Shown here in pieces: positions 1-4,886 of a stretch of DNA of 5,113 nucleotides. Position 1 is the stretch's first letter. Each line of letters opens with the position of its first letter. This DNA is from CAVOBC01 sp963693635. Its GTDB lineage: Bacteria > Pseudomonadota > Gammaproteobacteria > Pseudomonadales > Azotimanducaceae. The notes beneath the pieces are model-generated. The model was not told the origin of the DNA, ran no database searches, and was given only the letters and a program-made list of their open reading frames with translations. Both the position numbers and the translations under genes were made by a program. Where the stretch lies: NCBI GenBank assembly GCA_963693635.1, contig CAVOBC010000350.1, forward strand, positions 1 to 5,113, written 5' to 3'.

Positions 1-547
1 AGATGCCGTGGTGCTTTGGCGCATCAGGTTCGGTGCGCACGAGACAGAACATCCAGTCCGCGAGGTGCGCTGTGCTCGTCCAGATCTTCTGTCCGTTGAT
101 GACCCATTCATCACCATCAAGCACGCCCACGGTCTTCACGTTCGCAAGGTCACTGCCCGCCCCCGGTTCGGAATAACCCTGACACCAGACCATTTCGCCG
201 CGAATGGTCGGTTCGATGAACATTTTCTTTTGCTCTTCGGTTCCCAACTCAAGGAGCATGGGCACCAACATGGAAATGCCCTGCCCACCGAGTCCGGTAC
301 CCATCTGCGCGCTGGCAAACTCCTCACCGATGATGCTTGCCTTGATGATGTCCGGGTCGCCGCCGGAGCCGCCATACGCAGATGGAATCGTGCGGGCCGC
401 GTAGCCATTCTCGATCAGCGTCTTTTGCCATGAGAGCACCGCCTCTGAACCGAGGGCACCGTTCGTTTGACGGCCCTCGTGCTGCGCGAGGAACTGTTTG
501 ACGTCTGCGCGAAACCCCTCGTATTCACTGCCAAAAGATAGATCCAT
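1..547 (-). CDS. Acyl-CoA dehydrogenase, N-terminal part (partial at window edge)
   Basis: Translating the minus strand from the ATG at 547 gives 182 open codons that run off the left edge, so the C-terminal half is missing here. The protein begins MDLSFGSEYEGFR. It has the helical N-terminal domain of acyl-CoA dehydrogenases (about residues 5-118), followed by the start of the middle beta domain: WCQGYSEPGAGSDLA at 121-135 and WVINGQKIWTS at 148-158. These are the FAD/substrate-binding signatures of the family, which oxidises acyl-CoA thioesters to trans-2-enoyl-CoA and passes electrons to electron-transfer flavoprotein. The catalytic glutamate lies in the missing part and cannot be checked. 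A purine-rich GGGGCGA sits 7 bases before the ATG. The gene is divergent from the flavin monooxygenase at 841. The substrate (fatty, branched or steroid side-chain acyl-CoA) cannot be told from this fragment. No lesion is seen. Confidence 0.95.
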   Translation of the reverse strand, partial: MDLSFGSEYEGFRADVKQFLAQHEGRQTNGALGSEAVLSWQKTLIENGYAARTIPSAYGGSGGDPDIIKASIIGEEFASAQMGTGLGGQGISMLVPMLLELGTEEQKKMFIEPTIRGEMVWCQGYSEPGAGSDLANVKTVGVLDGDEWVINGQKIWTSTAHLADWMFCLVRTEPDAPKHHGI

Positions 548-748
548 CGAAATCGCCCCAATGTGGATTATTAAAGGTATGGATTCATAAGAAATGCGGA
601 GATACAGATGTGGAAGTAGCAAACGCGCGCACTATAAACCGAACGGGTGCGGCCTGCATGACGGCGCCCGCCACTACCCGAAATCATGAAACTGCGGGTC
701 AATGTGCTCTGCTAACATGACCGGCGACCGATCTCTCCCCAACCTCTT
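548..748. promoter_or_regulatory. Divergent intergenic region with possible promoters
   Basis: About 200 bases separate the acyl-CoA dehydrogenase start from the repeat tract in front of the monooxygenase gene, and no coding is recognisable. Both flanking genes read outwards, so promoters for both probably lie here. On the plus strand TATAAA at 632-637 and TGCTAACAT near 711-719 resemble -10 elements, but neither has a convincing -35 partner at 17 bases. On the minus strand an AT-rich block around 565-590 lies just upstream of the dehydrogenase start. These are visual candidates only. Confidence 0.3.
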
Positions 749-825
749 CACAAGCACTCTGCACAACCACTTTTCACAAACACTACTCCACAAACACCAC
801 TCCACAAACACTCTTTACAAACACT
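749..825 (+). repeat. Six-copy CACAAACACT repeat in the monooxygenase leader
   Basis: Six degenerate copies of the 10-mer CACAAACACT start at 749, 762, 775, 789, 803 and 816, at a spacing of 13, 13, 14, 14 and 13 bases. The copies are CACAAGCACT, CACAACCACT, CACAAACACT, CACAAACACC, CACAAACACT and TACAAACACT, separated by short pyrimidine-rich linkers. No G occurs from 762 to 829, so any transcript across it would be single-stranded and CA/CU-rich. The array ends directly before the ribosome binding site of the gene at 841. Its function is unknown: it could be bound by a protein on DNA or RNA, aid translation, or be slippage-prone filler. Confidence 0.85.
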
Positions 826-833
826 AAAAGGGA
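826..833 (+). promoter_or_regulatory. Ribosome binding site of the monooxygenase gene
   Basis: AAAAGGGA lies 7 bases before the ATG at 841. It contains the first G residues after the 68-base G-free tract, so the site is unlikely to be hidden by leader structure. It supports the chosen start. Confidence 0.7.
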
Positions 834-840
834 CACCTAA

Positions 841-2079
841 ATGAAATTTGGCATCTTCTACGAGCACCAGCTTCCTCGCCCCTGGACCGATGACAGCGAA
901 CATCTGCTCATGAAGCAGTCGCTCGAACAGATCGCACTTGCCGACAAGGCGGGCTACGACTATGCGTGGGAAGTGGAACATCACTTCCTCGAGGAATACT
1001 CACATTCGTCCGCCCCCGAGGTTTTCCTCGCAGCCGCGAGTCAGCGGACCAGCAATATCCGGCTCGGACACGGCATCATTCAACTGACGACCAATCACCC
1101 TGCTCGCGTCGCTGAGAAGGTGTCGACGCTCGATCTCGTGTCTGATGGCAGAGTTGAACTTGGGCTTGGGGAAGGCTCGAGCGTGACCGAACTGCATCCC
1201 TTCAACCTGCGTTTCCGGGACAAGCGCGATGTGTGGGAAGACGCGGTCAAATGCGTGATGCCGATGTTCTACAACCACGCGGTCGAGTACGACGGTGAGT
1301 ATTTCAAATTTCCACTCCGCGCGGTCGTCCCCAAACCACTGCAAAAGCCGCATCCGCCACTCTGGATCGCGTGTTCGCAATTGGACACCATTCGGTATGC
1401 GGCGCACCGGGGCATGGGGGCGCTTTGCTTCAAGTTCGTGAACCTCGATGCGGCGCGCGCCTGGGTCAACGCTTACTACAACACTTTCGTCAACGACCAG
1501 GAAAAGCTCACCGACTACAAAGCTAACCCCAACATTGCCGTCGTCTCGGGATTCATGTGCGCAGCAACAGACGAGGAAGCCTGGCAGCGCGCCGAGGGTT
1601 GGACGTTTTTCCAGTTCGCGTTGCAACTCTATAACAAGGAAGGGCCATTCAAACCCGGCACCGTCAACTTCTGGGACCGATACCAGGAGTGGCGGCAGAC
1701 GCCCGCGGGGCAAAAGCGCTCGGGCAGCGAGTTGATCGGCTCACCGGAGACGATTCGCAAGCGCCTGCTTGAACTTGAAGCCGCCAACGTCGACCAGGTC
1801 ATCCTGCTCAACCAGGCCGGCAAGAACACCCATCAGGATATCTGCGACAGCCTGACGCTCTTCGCTAATGAGGTCATGCCGGAATTCCATGCCCGGGAAG
1901 ACGAGCATCAGGCATGGAAGCAGTCCGTCCTTGCCGGGGAGACGACCCTTGAGGAGATCGATACCGAGCCGTTTAATTTCAAGGCCCGGTTAAAGCCCAC
2001 CCTGCCGTCGACCAAAGAGCAACCAGACATGGTCGCTGGCACCACCGGTCGACCTGGCGCAGCGCCACCTGCCAGCTAG
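841..2079 (+). CDS. LLM-class (bacterial luciferase-like) flavin-dependent monooxygenase
   Basis: The 412-aa protein is a TIM-barrel flavin monooxygenase of the luciferase-like (LLM) superfamily, cytoplasmic, expected to use reduced FMN from a separate reductase plus O2. The start MKFGIFYEHQLP is the family's first barrel strand. EHHF at 46-49 corresponds to the active-site histidine motif of LuxA. NHPARVAEKVSTLDLVSDGR at 85-104 and ELGLGEG at 106-112 are the central family signature, and IGSPETIRKRL at 299-309 is the usual C-terminal 'G-s/t-P-e-x-v' motif. The last 24 residues or so (from PSTKEQP at 389) are Pro/Gly/Ala-rich and probably disordered. Length is slightly above the usual 330-390. 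A good ribosome binding site fixes the start. The substrate is not deducible. The acyl-CoA dehydrogenase next door hints at catabolism of a lipid, terpenoid or similar compound, which is inference only. Confidence 0.93.
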   Translation: MKFGIFYEHQLPRPWTDDSEHLLMKQSLEQIALADKAGYDYAWEVEHHFLEEYSHSSAPEVFLAAASQRTSNIRLGHGIIQLTTNHPARVAEKVSTLDLVSDGRVELGLGEGSSVTELHPFNLRFRDKRDVWEDAVKCVMPMFYNHAVEYDGEYFKFPLRAVVPKPLQKPHPPLWIACSQLDTIRYAAHRGMGALCFKFVNLDAARAWVNAYYNTFVNDQEKLTDYKANPNIAVVSGFMCAATDEEAWQRAEGWTFFQFALQLYNKEGPFKPGTVNFWDRYQEWRQTPAGQKRSGSELIGSPETIRKRLLELEAANVDQVILLNQAGKNTHQDICDSLTLFANEVMPEFHAREDEHQAWKQSVLAGETTLEEIDTEPFNFKARLKPTLPSTKEQPDMVAGTTGRPGAAPPAS

Positions 2080-2085
2080 TTCTTG

Positions 2086-2118
2086 TCCCAGGAATTGTCA
2101 TCCTGACGATTCTTGGGA
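2086..2118 (+). terminator. Strong hairpin just after the monooxygenase stop codon
   Basis: TCCCAGGAATTGTCA (2086-2100) and TGACGATTCTTGGGA (2104-2118) form a 15-bp stem with no mismatches if two G-U pairs are allowed, with a TCC loop. It begins 6 bases after the TAG stop. No T-run follows, so it is not a classical intrinsic terminator. It may act as a 3'-end stabiliser or be part of a Rho-dependent end. Confidence 0.5.
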
Positions 2119-2173
2119 GTCGGTCGCTGGAGGGGATCGCACGAACCGGTTAGCCGCCTGGGCGGTCCCCACT

Positions 2174-2199
2174 AAATTGACGACGTAAGTCGTTGATTT
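2174..2199 (+). terminator. Second hairpin with GTAA loop downstream of the monooxygenase
   Basis: AAATTGACGAC (2174-2184) pairs with GTCGTTGATTT (2189-2199) over 11 positions, including two G-U pairs, closing a GTAA tetraloop of the stable GNRA class. The right arm ends in GATTTG, so only a short, interrupted U-run is available. It could be a weak terminator for the monooxygenase gene or a structured leader or operator element for the regulator at 2363. The DNA palindrome ACGACGTAAGTCGT is also compatible with protein binding. Confidence 0.4.
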
Positions 2200-2267
2200 G
2201 TCCCGAGCGAGCTGAGGCCCTCGACGCTGAAAAGTGCAGGAAAGCACTAAAAATCGCAACGCGGGCA

Positions 2268-2308
2268 TCTATATATGTAAAGACATTTGTTGATTTAATT
2301 ATTCATAA
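2268..2308 (+). promoter_or_regulatory. AT-rich promoter-like block before the regulator gene
   Basis: Only 7 of 41 bases are G or C in this block, against a GC-rich background, and it lies 55-95 bases before the regulator start. It contains TATATATG, ATGT-AAAG-ACAT (a 4-bp inverted repeat) and TTGATTTAATTATTCATAAC. A promoter with an overlapping operator is the likely content, and the regulator may control itself from here. I could not assign a clear -35/-10 pair. Just upstream, at 2233-2248, AGTGC-AGGAAA-GCACT can form a small 5-bp hairpin flanked by A-runs. Confidence 0.4.
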
Positions 2309-2362
2309 CAGGCGGCGGGTCTGGCAACATGCAAGTCAAATCTGAACCAGGCCTCCGCGCCA

Positions 2363-3055
2363 ATGTCTCTGATCGCCAGTTTCGGACCTGCCCAAGACAA
2401 ACTGTTGTACGAACTGAAGCGCCGCGGCCCCCTTCCTGTCAAGACCCTCGCTGACACGATGTCGATGACATCGATGGGCGTGCGTCAGCACCTGCAACTG
2501 CTCGAGCAAGAGGGTCTCGTGACTCAGACCGCACCTGTCCCCGGCCGCGGTCGCGGACGGCCAACTCGACTCTGGAAACTGACCGGCGCGGGGCACGGGC
2601 GGTTTCCGGACGCGCACGCGCGCATTACGACCGAGTTGATTGACAGCATCCGCGACGCGTTGGGGGAAGACGCCCTCGACGCTCTGATCGACAAGCGCGG
2701 GCAGCAGGTTGAGGCCGAATATTGCGCGCAGACGGCAGGACTCGCGTTCACGCAACGTGCCGAAGTCCTGCGGGACCTCCGGCAAGATGAAGGCTACATG
2801 GCAGAGATCGAGACGCTCGCCGACGGCAGCGTCCGCCTCATTGAAAACCACTGTCCCATCTGTGTCGCTGCGACGTCGTGCCAGGGCTTCTGCCGTTCAG
2901 AGCTATCCACGTTTCAGCGTGTGTTCGACGACATGGCGACGGTCGTTCGCGACGACCACTTGCTGAGCGGCGCACGGCGCTGCTCCTATCTGATATCACC
3001 CACCACGACGACGTCTATCGCGTCGACCGATACGCCAGAAGCTGACGATCCCTGA
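2363..3055 (+). CDS. Winged-helix transcriptional regulator with cysteine cluster (COG2345/SufR-like)
   Basis: The 230-aa protein has an N-terminal winged helix at about 10-75. ALADTMSMTSMGVRQHLQLL (residues 30-48 region) is the helix-turn-helix, and GRGRGRPTRLWKLT at 61-74 is the basic wing typical of this group. The C-terminal half carries C164-x2-C167-x5-C173-x3-C177 with a further C207 in GARRCSYLI, the pattern of the family that includes the Fe-S-sensing repressor SufR. An Fe-S cluster or bound metal as sensor is therefore likely by family, not shown. The last 20 residues are Thr/Ser/Asp-rich and disordered-looking. The ATG at 2363 lacks a good ribosome binding site. The ATG at 2329, preceded by GGCGGCGGG, is out of frame, and no in-frame ATG, GTG or TTG exists back to the stop at 2306, so 2363 is the best start. 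It may regulate itself and the upstream monooxygenase. Confidence 0.9.
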   Translation: MSLIASFGPAQDKLLYELKRRGPLPVKTLADTMSMTSMGVRQHLQLLEQEGLVTQTAPVPGRGRGRPTRLWKLTGAGHGRFPDAHARITTELIDSIRDALGEDALDALIDKRGQQVEAEYCAQTAGLAFTQRAEVLRDLRQDEGYMAEIETLADGSVRLIENHCPICVAATSCQGFCRSELSTFQRVFDDMATVVRDDHLLSGARRCSYLISPTTTTSIASTDTPEADDP

Positions 3056-3065
3056 AACGCCGCGA

Positions 3066-3087
3066 GGCACCGCCACCAGGCAGTGCC
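3066..3087 (-). terminator. Hairpin between convergent genes
   Basis: On the minus strand GGCACTGCC and GGCGGTGCC pair over 9 positions (one G-U) around a TGGT loop. On the plus strand the same position is a C-A mismatch, so the hairpin favours the leftward transcript of the DUF4097 operon. There is no T-run on either side. It is a plausible but weak transcription end element 11 bases past the regulator stop. Confidence 0.4.
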
Positions 3088-3095
3088 GAGGCAGG

Positions 3096-3138
3096 GGTCA
3101 CGCAAAGGTCACGCACGGTCCAGGTCATGCAAGGTCCA
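3096..3138 (+). repeat. Short tandem direct repeats with GGTCA units
   Basis: Two adjacent 16-bp units, GGTCACGCACGGTCCA (3107-3122) and GGTCATGCAAGGTCCA (3123-3138), match at 14 of 16 positions. They are preceded by a partial copy, GGTCACGCAAA (3096-3106). The tract lies in the 114-base convergent spacer, where nothing else is coded. It probably arose by slippage. A binding-site role is possible but unsupported. Confidence 0.65.
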
Positions 3139-3169
3139 GGCAACACAGAAGCAGCTTCCGCGGTGACGC

Positions 3170-4171
3170 TCAATCAGCAGGCCGCACGGTAATGTCTCCC
3201 GAACCTGTTGACAGCGCAATGATAGCGTCGCCCCCGCCTACGGTGAATCGGAGTTTTTCCGCCTGACCACGGCGCGACTCGGTTGCCCGGTCGTCAGATA
3301 GTCGATTGCGGATGCTGCCTCCAGCCCCCGTCAGGAGCTTGAATCGGGCGTTAATGTCACCCTGCAGCCGGAGTCGAATGGACCCACTGACATTGTCATG
3401 CTCGATCATCCCTCCCGGCGCCAGCGCACCGGACACTGAGACGTCGCCTGACACAGCGCGACCGGTCAGTTTTCCAATCGTGCCCGCCCGTACATCGATG
3501 TCACCTGACACCGATTTCACGGTCAGCTCGTCCATTGCTTCACCGGAGATCTCAATGCCGCCACTGACCGACTGATAGCTCATTTCGCCTTCCGCATTCT
3601 CGGCGACAATCTCACCGCTCACCGTCTTGACCCGGATCCGGCCGCTGGCGTTCTCCAACACCACCTCACCACTGACAACCGCGACATCAACGCGCTGTGA
3701 GATTCCAGTCAGGCGCAGATCCCCCGATACGCCCAGGATCTTGACGCCGCCAGCGATGTCCTCGACGGTCACGTCCGCCGACACCACGTTCACCTCTACT
3801 TCACTTGCCCGGGGCACCTGAACGGTAAGATTGCTCCCGCGTCCACCACCCCACGTCCGGCGTGGCAGTTTTACGACGACAGTGGTGTTGTGGCAGTTTT
3901 ACGACGACAGTGGTGTTGGGCTCGTCACTCAAAAAGACGAAGTCGCTGATTTTCTTGTCGAGCATGCGACATGCACGCGGGGCTCATCCCAACCGACGAC
4001 CCGGACATCGCCACGGGGAACGTTGATTCGCACAAACCCGGCCGGGTCCGCACTGCGGCCTTCATCGATTGCAGATCGGTCGGCGAGCGCGAGCGCGGGT
4101 AATCCGGTGGCAAAGAGTCCGGTCAAGAGTCCGGCCAGAAGTCGCACCAGGACGGCGCGGCACAGCGCCAT
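3170..4171 (-). pseudogene. Broken DUF4097 beta-strand-repeat exported protein gene
   Basis: Read leftwards from the ATG at 4171, residues 1-30 form a signal peptide ending ALALA. FVRINVPRGDVRVVGWDEPRVHV (46-68) follows, the usual start of DUF4097 proteins. The frame then breaks at about 3966-3967, where one base (or four) is missing. The correct continuation MLDKKISDFVFLSDEP...VVVKLP lies in another frame (3965-3891). Uncorrected reading stops at TGA 3929-3931. A perfect 28-bp tandem duplication at 3863-3918 then shifts the frame again. Removing one copy joins KLP to RRTWGGGRGSNLTV and to the last 215 codons, open to the TGA at 3170-3172. That part has about nine VSGDV-like beta repeats spaced roughly 20 residues and ends GSGDITVRPAD. 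The corrected protein would be about 324 aa, envelope-exposed, role unknown. It is third in the sigma / anti-sigma operon. A shorter product from the GTG at 3817 would lack a signal peptide. Confidence 0.88.
3863..3918. repeat. Perfect 28-bp tandem duplication inside the DUF4097 gene
   Basis: The 28-base unit beginning TGGCAGTTTTACGACG occurs at 3863-3890 and again, identically, at 3891-3918. Since 28 is not a multiple of 3, the second copy shifts the reading frame by one. Deleting either copy restores the expected DUF4097 sequence KLPRRTWGGG on the minus strand. The perfect identity suggests a recent event. Confidence 0.95.
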
Positions 4172-4222
4172 ACAGCCCCGCGCCGGCTCTGGGGGGCGGG
4201 AACTCGTTCGATGAACAGGGCG

Positions 4223-4777
4223 TCAAAGTGAGCGCCCTGCAGCCGTGAAGTCCTGCAACAACAGGTCCAATTCCTACTGATGCACTTCGATCATCAAACT
4301 GACTAGTCGGGTATTGCCTGGATTGGCCCTGACCGCAGCCTCAACCTCGCGACGTGCATTGGCAATGATCGATAAGTTTCGCTCAAGCTCCTCAATCGAC
4401 GCCGTGTCGCGAGCGCTGTTGGTTCGCCTGAACTCAGCGGCCATCGGTGCGCGCATCCGTCCGAAGTCGCTCTGCAGTTCGACCAGCAGATCAGTCGCTG
4501 CGAATTAGCGCGGCAAAGTGAGCCACTGGGTAACCGCGAGACCAAACGCCATCAGCCCGAGGACCAGGCTCGCCGCCACCCCCCTATGCAGAAAGTAATG
4601 CGGGAAAGCGTGCTCGCGTTGCGGATGCAGCAGCACCGCGCGCTCAATGCCCGGCCAAAGGTCGCGCGCTGGCGCGAGACTGGCAGGCAGGTCGCGGGCA
4701 GCACGTGCCAGACCAAGGTCGTCGGTCGCCACCCCGGTCCGGGCGCCCGGGCCCGGGTCGTCTGTCGAAGTCGTCAT
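4223..4777 (-). pseudogene. Anti-sigma-factor-like membrane protein gene with two in-frame stops
   Basis: From the ATG at 4777 one continuous frame of 184 codons runs to TGA 4223-4225, interrupted by TAA at codon 91 (4505-4507) and TAG at codon 168 (4274-4276). The N-terminal part has APARDLWPGIERAV (about 35-48), a motif common in anti-sigma-like partners of ECF sigma factors. One membrane helix follows, GVAASLVLGLMAFGLAVTQWL at about 67-87. After the TAA comes a periplasmic helical part with SIEELERNLSIIANARREVE and ANPGNTRLVSLMIEVHQ; after the TAG, ELDLLLQDFTAAGRSL. That continuation matches the usual family ending (ERNL...I..A..EVR.AL.ANPGN..L...L...Y..ELDLL), so both stops look like premature nonsense codons, probably from glutamine codons. 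No zinc-finger Cys/His motif is present. A 90-aa truncated membrane peptide could still be made. Confidence 0.85.
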
Positions 4778-4783
4778 ATGTTC

Positions 4784-4789
4784 TTCCTC
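4784..4789 (-). promoter_or_regulatory. Ribosome binding site of the anti-sigma-like gene
   Basis: On the minus strand GAGGAA lies 6 bases before the ATG at 4777 and supports that start. The signal is intact although the gene behind it is interrupted. Confidence 0.65.
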
Positions 4790-4817
4790 ACGCCTCTTCG
4801 ACGCACACTCCGGCTGC

Positions 4818-4830
4818 TGGGTTTAACCCA
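4818..4830. promoter_or_regulatory. 13-bp palindrome between sigma and anti-sigma genes
   Basis: TGGGTT-T-AACCCA is a perfect inverted repeat with 6-bp arms in the 109-base gap between the sigma stop (4887) and the anti-sigma ATG (4777). It could be an operator half-site pair or chance. Nothing else recognisable lies in the gap, which is unusually wide for such gene pairs. Confidence 0.3.
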
Positions 4831-4886
4831 CGGATAGAACAGTACGGGTGAGAACCGAAAACTGCATGAATCGGCACGCTCGATCC

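Noticed and set aside
749..825. CRISPR array
   Set aside because: The repeats are only 10 bases with 3-4-base linkers, far shorter than CRISPR repeats and spacers, and no cas genes are present.
748..984. Minus-strand 78-codon frame across the repeat array
   Set aside because: Its Cys/Val/Gly-rich end is just the translated repeat, and the rest lies antisense to the start of the monooxygenase gene. It has no family resemblance.
1000..1713. Long minus-strand open frame (237 codons) inside the monooxygenase gene
   Set aside because: It is antisense to a clearly conserved gene, a common effect of GC-rich codon use. No recognisable domain.
2329..2362. Upstream start for the regulator at ATG 2329
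   Set aside because: It is 34 bases from 2363, so out of frame, and its own frame closes early at the TGA in ...GACCCTCGCTGA (near 2453).
3170..3817. Independent intact gene starting at GTG 3817
   Set aside because: The start falls in the middle of the family's conserved LTVQVPRASEVEV strand, has no convincing ribosome binding site and no signal peptide. It is the tail of the broken longer gene.
3929..3940. Programmed -1 frameshift at the T5 run before TGA in the DUF4097 gene
   Set aside because: A -1 slip at TTTTTGA would enter the LSDEP frame, but the family-like residues LDKKISDFVF lie upstream of it in that frame, so the break is earlier. The 28-bp duplication would still derail translation into an out-of-frame stop.
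4223..4777. TAA and TAG read as glutamine (alternative genetic code)
   Set aside because: Formally possible: the other visible genes end in TGA, and the monooxygenase TAG is followed by an in-frame TGA nine codons later (2104-2106). But neighbouring genes have frameshifts that no code change explains, and I know of no bacterial code that reads TAA/TAG as Gln. Decay is simpler.
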